From: Bacteroidetes Order II. bacterium
GTDB lineage: Bacteria > Bacteroidota > Rhodothermia > Rhodothermales > UBA2364
Direction of reading: 5' to 3'
Assembly: GCA_016788705.1 (NCBI GenBank)
Contig: JAEUSQ010000050.1
Span: 114,914 to 178,913, forward strand
Length of the DNA stretch: 64,000 nt
This document shows positions 1 to 9,600 of the stretch, piece by piece. A program made the position numbers and the translations under genes. The notes below the pieces were generated by a model. It made no database searches and had not been told where the DNA came from. It saw only the letters and a list, made by a program, of their open reading frames with translations. How positions within the stretch are numbered: the stretch's first letter is position 1; every line of letters begins with the position of its first letter.

Positions 1-302
1 TGTAAAAAGTCCACATCCATATTTAGGTTACGATGATCACATTTGGTTACAATTTTTTCCTGAAGGATCCGGTTCAGTTCGCCCAGATCCATAAGATACC
101 CTGTGTCTGGATTTGGAGGCCCAGCAAGGGTAACTTCCAATACATAGTTGTGTCCGTGCCAATTGGGGTGGTTACAATGGCCGTAGGTCTGGTGATTCCA
201 AGCATCATCAAATGCCGCATTGTGGAGGCGGTGAGCTGCATTAAAATGTACCTGTCGCGTCACATACACGCGGGGAGTATTGGGTTTTGTTGAAGGTGGC
301 AA
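1..302 (-). CDS. queD: 6-carboxytetrahydropterin synthase / PTPS family (QueD), partial
   Basis: N-terminal part of a tunnelling-fold pterin synthase; the gene runs off the left edge. Reading the minus strand gives a peptide with HFNAAHRL, then GHCNHPNWHGHNY, then DHRNLN. These are the zinc-binding histidines and the catalytic Cys region of the QueD/6-pyruvoyl-tetrahydropterin synthase family. Such enzymes convert dihydroneopterin triphosphate to 6-carboxytetrahydropterin (queuosine pathway) or to 6-pyruvoyltetrahydropterin. I see no ATG in frame; an in-frame stop lies upstream and candidate starts are TTG at 302 or GTG at 269, so the start is uncertain. The family is certain; QueD versus PTPS cannot be decided from this fragment. 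Confidence 0.8.
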   Translation of the reverse strand, partial: MPPSTKPNTPRVYVTRQVHFNAAHRLHNAAFDDAWNHQTYGHCNHPNWHGHNYVLEVTLAGPPNPDTGYLMDLGELNRILQEKIVTKCDHRNLNMDVDFL

Positions 303-491
303 TTGGTTGTTTGAAAAAAGTTCGAAGGAGGTCAAGGAGCCGCATCATACTGTCCTTGTTCTGTAAATGACGCCTTCAACCTGCATGGTGGGGATAAGTT
401 TCTGGTGATACTCTTGCTGGAAAGGCTGTATATTGCACCAAACGACCAGTGGTCTTTTGTGATCGCTCAATGGCATGACCTAATGAACAAT

Positions 492-836
492 ATGGAACAA
501 AAAACTTTATTTCAGCGCATCATGGACCGCGAAATTCCTGCGCAAGTGGTCCACGAAGACAATTGGTGTATCGCCTTTCGCGATATTGCCCCCAAAGCAC
601 CAACACACCTTCTGATTGTTCCACGGAAGCCCATCCCAAGCCTTGATGCTTTGGCGCCGGAGGATGCCCCTATCATTGGACACCTATTTGTGGTTGCCAA
701 ACAATTGGCCGCTGCCGAGGGCTTATCCAATGGATACCGAACGGTGTTTAATTGTGGCCAAGATGCCGGACAAACGGTATTCCACTTGCACTTACATTTG
801 ATGGGTGGGCGCTCTTTTGCATGGCCCCCCGGATAA
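492..836 (+). CDS. HIT family hydrolase (HinT-like)
   Basis: Histidine-triad nucleotide hydrolase of about 114 residues, the normal size for HinT. The C-terminus has the HLHLHLMGG triad (His-x-His-x-His) that binds and cleaves nucleoside phosphoramidates, followed by the typical RSFAWPPG tail. The N-terminus MEQKTLFQRIMDREIPA matches the family, so ATG 492 is preferred; ATG 483 would add three residues and the open frame extends further upstream without resemblance to the family. It is cytoplasmic. The next gene starts 23 bp downstream on the same strand. Confidence 0.9.
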   Translation: MEQKTLFQRIMDREIPAQVVHEDNWCIAFRDIAPKAPTHLLIVPRKPIPSLDALAPEDAPIIGHLFVVAKQLAAAEGLSNGYRTVFNCGQDAGQTVFHLHLHLMGGRSFAWPPG

Positions 837-859
837 ACCGCTCTTTAATCATAAACCCT

Positions 860-1576
860 ATGCAGAAAACTTTTGGGTATTTGGCCTTGGCTTTGGTGAT
901 GGCCATCGTCTTGTTTCGAGGCGCTTCCTCGTGTGAAAAACCGGATTTTTTAAAAGACAATCCACCCAAACGCCACCCCGACTCGGTGCGGACGAAAGTT
1001 CCGCCCCCGCGAGCACCTGTGGCTCATTTTTCGGTTTTTCGCGAAGAGTTTGAGGACAATGGCAATAAATGGAGCATCCGTGAGGAGGCAGGACGTTCGT
1101 ATGCCATTGTTGATGGGCGATATCGGATGAATAACCGCGCAGACAAGACCTTTTACTGGTCTAATATCTCGGCTCCTGGCCTATCTGATAGTTTGGACTA
1201 TATTGTCGAAACCAAACTCGTCAAATTATCTGGCATCAATAACAATAGTTATTCGGTTATCTGGGGCTTAGATAACACTGCGAGCCGCTTTTATGCCTTT
1301 GGTATTACCGGAGACGGCCAATACCGCGTTTCACGGTTTGAAAACCGGACATGGACGGACCTCATTGCCCTTAAGAATGCAAAAATCATTCGCAAAAAAG
1401 ACAACCAAGAAAATGTCTTAACCATACAGAAAAAAGGGTTTAAACTCTATTTTCTGATTAATGGCAAACAAGTGGATACCCTGCCTGTATATCCATTGTT
1501 TGGTAATGGCATTGGTTTTGGTCTGAATTCACCGATGGAAATCGAAGTTGACTATATCCGCGTTGAACGCCTTTAG
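860..1576 (+). CDS. Putative lipoprotein with LamG/DUF1080-like beta-sandwich
   Basis: About 238 residues. An N-terminal hydrophobic stretch ends in GASSC, a plausible though weak lipobox, followed by a proline-rich linker. The body has alternating beta-strand patterns of the type found in concanavalin/laminin-G-like domains, such as FYWSNISAPG, YSVIWGLDN and a C-terminal EVDYIRVERL strand. The ending (V-D-Y-I-R-V) is shared with many carbohydrate-binding or GH16-like sandwiches. No catalytic residues are recognised. Probably exported and membrane-anchored; substrate unknown. ATG 860 is chosen because it opens directly into the signal sequence; the longer frame from 752 overlaps the HIT gene. 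Confidence 0.55.
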   Translation: MQKTFGYLALALVMAIVLFRGASSCEKPDFLKDNPPKRHPDSVRTKVPPPRAPVAHFSVFREEFEDNGNKWSIREEAGRSYAIVDGRYRMNNRADKTFYWSNISAPGLSDSLDYIVETKLVKLSGINNNSYSVIWGLDNTASRFYAFGITGDGQYRVSRFENRTWTDLIALKNAKIIRKKDNQENVLTIQKKGFKLYFLINGKQVDTLPVYPLFGNGIGFGLNSPMEIEVDYIRVERL

Positions 1577-1612
1577 AGGTGTTATGCGGTTCATCTAACC
1601 CTGTCACGTTTC

Positions 1613-4108
1613 TTGATAACGGTTCAAGTTGCCCTACTCGGTTTTCCATTTTTGGAGCCATTCACGTATGCCGTTCCGGATGCACATTCGATTGTACCGG
1701 GATTGGCTGTGGTGGTGCCGTTGGGCAGTCGGCAAGTTACGGGTGTGGTTACAGTAGGTCCTGTGGAGGCAGCACCTACTACCGATCCGGCCAAAATCCG
1801 ATTCATCCTTCAGGTGTTAGACGAGGTGCCCGTTTGCGATACGTCTATGCTCCAGTTGACCAAATGGGTGGCAGATTATTATGTTTGCGGCTGGGGGGAA
1901 GTCCTGCGGGCAGCACTGCCCAATGGTATCGGGCGCGTGAGTCAACTTAGGTATTATGTACGGGCAGGCAGTGAGCCGGAAGATTCAGCGATACAGCAAG
2001 CCGTTTTTGCGGAATTGAAAGCTAAACCCGGTCAGACTTTGCAGGAGTTATTGCATGTTTTGGGGCCGGAATTGCGCCCCTCGCTGATGCGTAGCATGGA
2101 ACAACGCGGTATTTTAATCGCTGAACTTGTTTTAGAGGCCGCCAAAGTCCGGGTAAAAACCGAAAAACATTTGCGGTTTACCTTGGGCACACAAGCCAAT
2201 TTACCGCAGATTCTGCCGATACTCAAGGGAGCGAAGCAACGGCAATTGGTCTTGGTCTTGGATGAATGGACGCGGGCCTATCGTCCAGAGCCTGCGCAAA
2301 AAACACTGCTTGCGGAGGCCAATGTGGGTGCTAGTACGGCAAAATCGCTGATAGAAGCCGGACTATTGGAGGTGGTAGAGAAGGAAGTAATCCGAACGCC
2401 TTATGGGGACGAGCCAGACAATGGCGCAGCCCATCCACCTGCTCATGTCTTGCATTCGGGACAACGTTTAGCACTCGATGCCTTAGAAGAAGCCATAGAA
2501 AATCGGGTGTTTAGCCCTTTTCTTCTGCATGGTGTTACGGGATCCGGAAAAACAGAGGTGTATATTGCGGCGCTTAAAAAAGTGTTGGCACGTCGGCAGA
2601 CGGGTATGGTATTGGTTCCGGAAATCGCCCTTACCCCGCAGACGGTTCACCGCTTTCGGGAACATTTTGGCGACCGGATTGCAGTTCTACACTCGCGCAT
2701 GAGCGACGGTGAACGTTATGATGCGTGGCGTTTGTTGCGCGAGGGACGTTATGACGTGGTGATTGGGCCGCGTTCGGCTGTGTTTGCGCCCCTTCGTAAT
2801 ATTGGGTTGATTGTGGTGGACGAGGAGCACGAATCCAGTTATAAACAGTTTGATCCTGCACCGCGATATCATGCACGCGATGTTGCGGTGTATCGTGCTT
2901 TGTTGGCGCAAGCAACGGTGGTGCTTGGCTCGGCCACGCCTTCCATCGAAAGCCATGTCAATGCCGAACAAGGCAAATATACACGGCTCTCTATGCCGGT
3001 ACGTGTACCTGTAGCCGGACATGCTGCGGCCCCGCTTCCAGAAGTAGAAACGATAGACCTAACACTGGAGCAGAAAAAAAAGAGCCTTTCCGGATCCATC
3101 TCCCGCCCTTTAAAGTCGGCGATTCAACTACGCCTCTCGAAAGGAGAGCAAGTGATTTTACTCCAAAACCGTCGTGGATACGCTCCTGTATTGTCTTGTG
3201 TCACTTGCGGCTGGACTGCCTATTGCCCGTCGTGTGCCGTAACCCTAACGTTGCATAAAAACAATCATCAGCTTCGGTGCCATTATTGCGGATACCACGA
3301 GCCCGTCCCCCACCGATGCCCCAAATGCCATGCTGCATCGGTGAAAGAGGTGGGCGTAGGAACCCAAAAGGTGGAAGAAGAACTGCAAGCCTTGTTTCCC
3401 GAAGCCCGTATTCTGCGTATGGACCAGGACACAACGGGCCGAAAAGAAGCCCACGAAAAACTGCTTTCGGCATTTGGCCGTGGGGAGGCTGATATTTTAT
3501 TGGGTACCCAGATGGTCGCAAAAGGGTTAGACTTCCCGCGGGTTACCCTTGTTGGGGTGGTGAATGCCGATACTGGTTTGTTGTTTCCGGATTTTCGGGC
3601 GGCCGAGCAGACCTTTCAATTGCTGGCACAAGTGGCCGGACGTGCCGGAAGGGGCCATTTACGGGGGGAAGTGATCTTCCAAACCCGAAACCCGCGACAT
3701 CCCGCCATCTTTTATGCGGAACGCCACGACTTTCACAACTTTATCGCTTCTGAATTGCCCGCCCGAAGTACTCTGCACTATCCGCCTTACGGGAGATTGG
3801 TGGCGGTGGAATTTGGTGGGCCAGATGAGGAACGTACCCAAAAACTCGCCGAGGATTGGACCTCTCTCCTCCGTGAGATCATAACGGAAAAAGCACTTTC
3901 CGGAAAACGGTTTGAGGTGAATGGGCCTATGCCACCCATGATTCCCAAAATAAAACGCATCTTTCGGTTTCATACCTTGCTCAAGGTCTCTAAACGCATC
4001 CCCGTAATCACCTTACAGCAGCTCCTTCGGGAAGCCCAGATGCGCTATGGAAATCCGCCGAAAAACTATCGGGTGGCCATAGATGTGGATCCCATTGGGT
4101 TGTTGTGA
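1613..4108 (+). CDS. priA: Primosomal protein N' (PriA helicase)
   Basis: 831-residue 3'-5' DNA helicase that restarts collapsed replication forks. Seen in order: N-terminal DNA-binding domain (VALLGFPFLEPFTYAVP), Walker A GVTGSGKT near residue 307, DEEH Walker B near 403, a zinc-binding Cys insertion near 530-580 (CVTCGW, CPSC, CHYCGY, CPKC), GTQMVAKGLDFPRV, and a helicase C-terminal QVAGRAGR motif. Length is that of a full PriA. The start is a TTG at 1613 giving MITVQVALLGFP, which matches the family; no ATG lies nearby. It follows the preceding lipoprotein gene by 36 bp. Confidence 0.96.
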   Translation: MITVQVALLGFPFLEPFTYAVPDAHSIVPGLAVVVPLGSRQVTGVVTVGPVEAAPTTDPAKIRFILQVLDEVPVCDTSMLQLTKWVADYYVCGWGEVLRAALPNGIGRVSQLRYYVRAGSEPEDSAIQQAVFAELKAKPGQTLQELLHVLGPELRPSLMRSMEQRGILIAELVLEAAKVRVKTEKHLRFTLGTQANLPQILPILKGAKQRQLVLVLDEWTRAYRPEPAQKTLLAEANVGASTAKSLIEAGLLEVVEKEVIRTPYGDEPDNGAAHPPAHVLHSGQRLALDALEEAIENRVFSPFLLHGVTGSGKTEVYIAALKKVLARRQTGMVLVPEIALTPQTVHRFREHFGDRIAVLHSRMSDGERYDAWRLLREGRYDVVIGPRSAVFAPLRNIGLIVVDEEHESSYKQFDPAPRYHARDVAVYRALLAQATVVLGSATPSIESHVNAEQGKYTRLSMPVRVPVAGHAAAPLPEVETIDLTLEQKKKSLSGSISRPLKSAIQLRLSKGEQVILLQNRRGYAPVLSCVTCGWTAYCPSCAVTLTLHKNNHQLRCHYCGYHEPVPHRCPKCHAASVKEVGVGTQKVEEELQALFPEARILRMDQDTTGRKEAHEKLLSAFGRGEADILLGTQMVAKGLDFPRVTLVGVVNADTGLLFPDFRAAEQTFQLLAQVAGRAGRGHLRGEVIFQTRNPRHPAIFYAERHDFHNFIASELPARSTLHYPPYGRLVAVEFGGPDEERTQKLAEDWTSLLREIITEKALSGKRFEVNGPMPPMIPKIKRIFRFHTLLKVSKRIPVITLQQLLREAQMRYGNPPKNYRVAIDVDPIGLL

Positions 4109-4220
4109 GAAGTGTACACTTTCTCTTGGGCATAAGCGTATAAGCGTGGTGCGGTAATGCAGGATTAGTTGTATATTGCCTATTCTTTTTCCTTCTATTA
4201 CCTCAATCCAATCTATCAAG

Positions 4221-5426
4221 ATGTTGCGTATTTTTCCTTTGTTACGTGGAATACTGACTGTATTCCTGCTTTATCAGGCTGGTTGCGACCTTTTAAGCCC
4301 GGAAGACGAATCCGGGCGTGGAAGCATCGTTTCTTCATCACTCGTTTGGAGCAAAACCAAAGAGGATTTAACGAATACCTATAACGAGCAGCTACCGATC
4401 CAATTGGGTACTTTTGGGGTAGATACCTATAAGGTGGTGTATAATACGGTGGACGCAGAAGGCAAACCCACCATCGCCTCCGGTTTGGTCCAGTTCCCTA
4501 CCAATACAGGTTCTCTCAAAAATTACCCAATGTTAGTGGAGTTTAACGGAACCATTACCCACGATGATCAGGCCCCAACACGCTCATCGTTTTACCCAAT
4601 TCTAACCTCGATGTACGCCACATCCGGTTACATTGTGGTCGTGCCCGATCATTTGGGTTTTGGAGATAATCCACAAACCCTTCACCCCTATGTTCATGCC
4701 GGAACAACCGTTACGGTCTCGGTGGATTTGATGCGAGCCGCTCGTAAATTGGCTTCCGAGAAGGGGTTTAAGTGGAATAAGAAAGTCTTTATCACGGGCT
4801 ACTCGCAAGGCGGATACTCTGCATTGGCCCTGCATCGGGGGTTGGACGATGAATATAGCAGTGAGTTTCCAGTTTCGGCCTCTGCGCCGATGGCAGGCCC
4901 TTATAGCCTTGCCGGAGCAATGGCAGACATGATCTTGGCCGAAAAGCCACACCCTAATCCATTTTATTTGCCTTACCTCTTGTTGGCATACAATGATATC
5001 TATAAGTTTGGCCCAACCGATGCGGATTATCTGAACGCCCCTTATAGTACCACACTCCGGCCTTTATATAATCGGAAACATTTTGGCGGCGAAATAAATC
5101 AATCCTTGCCTGCCATTCCGTTACAAGTCTTGAAGACCGAATTTTTAAATGACTTTAAAACCAACCCGAACAATGGCTTGCGCAAGGCTTTAAAGGAAAA
5201 CGAGCGTTACGATTGGAAACCCAAAGCACCGATTCATTTTTACCACTGTTCCGGAGATGCAGACGTACCACAAGCGAATAGTAAAATCGCGTATGACAAA
5301 TTGAAAGCCAACGGAGCAACCGTTACGCTGACCGATCCTGCACCGGGTGAAGATCATGGCGGCTGTTTTATTCAGGCGTTTTTTGCCTCTAAAGGCTGGA
5401 TTGCTGAACAAAACATAAATAAATAA
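4221..5426 (+). CDS. Secreted alpha/beta-hydrolase lipoprotein (esterase/lipase-like)
   Basis: About 401 residues. A signal sequence ends in YQAGC, a likely lipobox, so the protein is probably anchored in an envelope membrane. The alpha/beta-hydrolase core shows VVVPDHLGFGDN, the nucleophile elbow GYSQGG, an acid in HCSGDADVP and a histidine in GEDHGGC. The triad Ser/Asp/His is therefore intact. Similar to secretory lipase and cutinase-like esterases of Bacteroidota. ATG 4221 is chosen because it directly precedes the hydrophobic signal; the frame from 4176 adds a poor N-terminus. A terminator hairpin follows at 5447. Confidence 0.8.
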   Translation: MLRIFPLLRGILTVFLLYQAGCDLLSPEDESGRGSIVSSSLVWSKTKEDLTNTYNEQLPIQLGTFGVDTYKVVYNTVDAEGKPTIASGLVQFPTNTGSLKNYPMLVEFNGTITHDDQAPTRSSFYPILTSMYATSGYIVVVPDHLGFGDNPQTLHPYVHAGTTVTVSVDLMRAARKLASEKGFKWNKKVFITGYSQGGYSALALHRGLDDEYSSEFPVSASAPMAGPYSLAGAMADMILAEKPHPNPFYLPYLLLAYNDIYKFGPTDADYLNAPYSTTLRPLYNRKHFGGEINQSLPAIPLQVLKTEFLNDFKTNPNNGLRKALKENERYDWKPKAPIHFYHCSGDADVPQANSKIAYDKLKANGATVTLTDPAPGEDHGGCFIQAFFASKGWIAEQNINK

Positions 5427-5446
5427 GCTTTTAATAAATAACAATC

Positions 5447-5485
5447 TACATCCGGTTACTTTTGGTGGCCGGATGTACTTTTTTA
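5447..5485 (+). terminator. Rho-independent terminator after the esterase gene
   Basis: Perfect 9-bp inverted repeat TACATCCGG / CCGGATGTA (5447-5455 and 5469-5477) with a 13-nt loop, followed by CTTTTTTA. It lies 20 bp after the esterase stop. The next gene's Shine-Dalgarno (AGGGGG, about 5485) sits immediately after the T-run. Confidence 0.8.
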
Positions 5486-5493
5486 GGGGGATC

Positions 5494-6624
5494 ATGAAAG
5501 TATTGCTCTTGAGCACTGCGTATCCATACCGAGGAGGGATCGCTCATTTTGTGGAGACCTTGGCACGCGGCTTAGCCAATCGGGGCGATGAGGTGCAACT
5601 GGTCACCTTTACGAGGCAATATCCGGAAGTACTTTTTCCTGGAAAAACGCAATTAGAGACCGCTCCACCGACAACAGACCTTCGGATTACCCGCTTATTA
5701 GATACCATTAATCCGGTTTCGTGGTGGAAAACCGCTCGGTTCATTGCGCAAGAAAAGCCAGATGTGGTGATTCTAAAATACTGGATGCCTTTTTTTGCGC
5801 CTGCTTTTGGAACGGTGGTACGGTACTTGCGCAAACGTCATATTCCTGCAATTGTTATTGTGGACAACGCCATTCCACACGAAAAAAGGTGGGGAGATTG
5901 GCGCCTTTCGCGTTGGTTGCTACGGGCCTGCAAAGGCTTGGTGGTGATGTCGGCATCGGTACAAAAAGATGTGGAAAAACTGGGCATCAACCGCCCAATA
6001 CGCTTGGTGGCACATCCCATTTACAACCTTTTTGGGGATCCGATTCCAAAAGAAACAGCCCGAGAACGTCTAAATTTGGACGCAGAAGCCCCGGTTCTAC
6101 TTTTCTTTGGGTTTATCAGACGGTATAAGGGCTTGCACATTTTATTGGAGGCCATGCCTTGGGTGAAGGCGGCTCTACCCAACATCAAACTCTTGGTGGC
6201 GGGAGAGTTTTACGAAGAAGAGACGCTATATCGAACCCAAATAGAAACCTTAGACATTGGGAAGGTCGTGGAACTCCATAGCAATTACATCCCGAACGAT
6301 CGCGTTCCGGTTTATTTTTCGGCAACGGATGTTGTTGTGCAACCCTATGTAACCGCCACCCAATCTGGCGTGGCACAAATTGCGTTTCAGTTCGATAAAC
6401 CTACAATTTTAACCGATGTAGGTGGTCTCGCCGAGGTGGTTCCGGATGGGATAGCGGGCTTGGTGGTTCCGCCCGAAAATCCGGAGGCACTCGCCCAAGC
6501 CATTATTCGGTACTTTCATGAGAACCTCTCCCCAGTCCTAACAGCGGGCGTTAGGCACGAAAAGGCCAAATACGATTGGAAACATCTCTATTCGGCAGTG
6601 GATGAACTTTTAGAAACGCCATAA
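5494..6624 (+). CDS. Glycosyltransferase family 4
   Basis: About 376 residues, GT-B fold. The N-terminal Rossmann half begins KVLLLSTAYPYRGGIAHF, a common GT4 opening with the glycine-rich donor loop. The C-terminal half has the FFGFIRRYKGLHILLEA strand-helix and the QPYVTATQSGVAQIAF / GGLAEVV region, corresponding to the E-x7-E donor site; the first Glu is replaced here (QPYVTATQSG), as in several GT4 subgroups. The start at 5494 is set by the AGGGGG ribosome-binding site 5-6 nt upstream. Likely role: sugar transfer in exopolysaccharide or lipid glycosylation. Convergent with the metalloprotease gene. Confidence 0.88.
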   Translation: MKVLLLSTAYPYRGGIAHFVETLARGLANRGDEVQLVTFTRQYPEVLFPGKTQLETAPPTTDLRITRLLDTINPVSWWKTARFIAQEKPDVVILKYWMPFFAPAFGTVVRYLRKRHIPAIVIVDNAIPHEKRWGDWRLSRWLLRACKGLVVMSASVQKDVEKLGINRPIRLVAHPIYNLFGDPIPKETARERLNLDAEAPVLLFFGFIRRYKGLHILLEAMPWVKAALPNIKLLVAGEFYEEETLYRTQIETLDIGKVVELHSNYIPNDRVPVYFSATDVVVQPYVTATQSGVAQIAFQFDKPTILTDVGGLAEVVPDGIAGLVVPPENPEALAQAIIRYFHENLSPVLTAGVRHEKAKYDWKHLYSAVDELLETP

Positions 6625-6639
6625 TCGAACAAAGCAGGC

Positions 6640-9600
6640 TTAACGTTGTCGTACCATTCTTCCGGTAAAACGTTTAGAACCAGTGCCATCAGCAAGAGTA
6701 ATTACATAAAAATAAACACCATCCACCCAATGGTCTGCATGTATTTCGATCGGTTGCGTTTTTCCGGCTTCCATTACGGCGGGTGCTTTCTGTTGGATCA
6801 TACGGCCAAGCGCGTCATAAATCGTTATACGAACCTCGGCAGACTGAGGCAAGTCTATAAGCAAGGCGGCTTGGTTCCGAAATGGATTAGGGAATACCTG
6901 CGAGACATGCACATATTGTGGTAACTCGGTTTCCGATTCACTGTTTGTAATGTCCCGGCTTATGTTCATCTTGGCGGGTACACTAAAGATGGGCGTATTC
7001 ACGCCGTCGGAAGTGGAGACTCGGTGATACAGTGTGGCGTTGGAGCCAGCAGAAATGGATTTTAGTAAGGTATTAAGATCCGCATACTTCATATTCAAGC
7101 TTAGTCCACTTTGGCTTGGACTGGTAAACAGCATCCGCGAAAAGTCGGAGGTGGCGCTTATTTGCCATTGATACGAGAGCGGGTCGGAGTCTGGATCGGA
7201 ACCACTGGTCCAAGAGATGGGCAAATTTGTGGTAGGAGCACCTTGTAGGGTGATATTGACATTATCTGCCGGACTCGTAATTTGGGCTGCAATAGGCAGT
7301 CTGTTTCCGCCATTCACAAACCAATACAAGTTGTATAACGGAATGGAAAAACTCAGTTGTGTGACTTTGCGGGCGGCACGTTCGTAGAAAAGGAGTGCTT
7401 TGTGTGCTTCGCTGGTGGCAGCGATGTATTGGTCATCCGGCGAAAATGTTGGACGGCTGGCGTCAATGATCGCTTGGTTTTTGATGGTCCATGATGGAAA
7501 TCCTGCCAAGACGTCTTCTTGCGTGTCCAAATTGGTCAAAACCACATCTTGTTCATTCGGTTCGATCACATTATAGGCCACCAAGTCCGGGTTGGTTTTG
7601 CTGTATGTCACGTTACCAACACTTAGCCCAGTACCATATCCAGGAACCAAATTATAAATCCGCCCCGTTCTGAAGTTGATTTCGTGGGTATTCCAATAAG
7701 TAGTTTGTTCGTTTTTATGAAGTGCATCAAAGGCGATCCGTTGTTCGTTCATGTTGGGAGACCAAGCCACCACGTCGGGATAAACAATCGTTTGGTCTAA
7801 AATACCCGATTGGGTGGTTTCAGGGAGTAGTTCCACGGGCAAAACATCGTTCCCACACCAGAAGTATAGATTGGGATCATTGTCATAGGCCGAGACAATG
7901 GCCACACAACTTTCGTCGGGCGCGATGGCCACATTCCATAAGTCGTTTCCGGTAGAGGACGATTTGAGTTTCAGGTTCTTATACACCTCTACCTCGCCGG
8001 TTGAAACGGTCACAAAGGCCAATTGATTTTGGGTATTGATAAACCAAATGCGCTCGCCATTGCGACCGGCGGTCAGTTGAGATCGGTCGGTTCCAGTATC
8101 AAGTGTATTGATTCGGGCAACGGCTGCTTCACTATTAAACAAAAACGCCTTTTGGGTATTCACTTCGAATAGGCCAATTTTCCCATTTTCATCCATAAAA
8201 GCGATGTAGGGCGTTCCACCACTCACCACGGTTACGTCATCTTCTTTACCTGTTGTCTCCGATCCGCTCACAATGCCTACGGTATCGAACGCAGTCTTTA
8301 CGGCAGCCGCCTCTGCGCCTTCGCCGTATAGGTCTCGTGCAGATTGCTCAAGGGCATTGCGTGCGTCTATAAATTGGCTGTTTCGGGTAAGGTATTTGGT
8401 TAGGGCGCGGTAATAGATTTTCTCGGCTTTGTCGTGACCTATTGCGTTTACAATTAAATAGGCCGCTCGGTTGGGGATCCCGCTATTAATGTGCACGCCC
8501 CCATTGTCTTCTTCGGTATTGTTGTATTGGCTCATGCTGGCGGGCTGAGGATCAAGTACACCCGGGTTGGCGGGATTCGCCATGTCTCTTAGGGCAACCC
8601 CTTTTCCAGTTCTGATCACGGTTTCGCCAATCAGGAAGTTCGAGCGGTCTATCATCATGGCAAATACATCGGCAAAGGACTCATTGAGTGCGCCCGATTG
8701 CCCCTGATATTCTAAATCTGCACTGTGCTGGATTACACCGTGGGTCATTTCGTGTGCCGCCACATCTAAAGAGCCAGCCAAAGGTTTAAAAAACGAACCG
8801 CCATTGCCATAAGCGATAAACGAGCCGTTCCAGTAGGCATTTTCCATTGTTCGCCCGCCGTCCGTTACATTCACCACCGACCAAATGGTTTTGTCGGCCC
8901 CATTTATGGCCTTCCGATTATGCTTTGTCTCATAATATTGATAGGTGATGTTGCCATTATAATGGGCCGAAACGGCACTGGCATCGGCCCAATTGTGCTG
9001 GGCGCTGCTTTTTATATGAAACTTGATGTTATCGGTATTGGTTGCATCTAAAATCACCGAGCCACCTTTTGCCCAAAGCGAGGCAGGATTAAAAGCAAAA
9101 TCGTTGCTCAGGTTAGATAAGTCCCAAAACATATAAAACTGACCATCAGTATGTGCCAAAACACGTAGGTCACGGTTTATTCCATTTAAGTCTTTTGATT
9201 GTGCATTTACAAACGTGGCTGCGGTGTTTACAGGATTCGGCAGATCCGTATCGGAGCCAGACGGAAGGAGCGTTATCGCATGGGGCATGTCTAATAATGG
9301 ATTATGGTGCCGTTTATGCCCCAATAAATCGCAGTGATGGGGTGTACGGGAAAGAATACGTCCATCCTGGGCCGAAATCAGATACGTATAAGATTCCACA
9401 AAATTTGCTTGTACGCGCACCGCATAGGCCCGCTCCATTTTGTTTGTGCCCGTGGCCACCCAAACAGGGCTTGCCGTATCGGGGGGCAGGCCCGGCCAAG
9501 GAGTGGTTGGGGGTTGCCAACGTCCCGTGGCTTGTAAGTCGCGGATGGCATTGCTCAAGGCTTGTGTTTTGGAAATCGTTGGTGCATCAATCACCGTTCG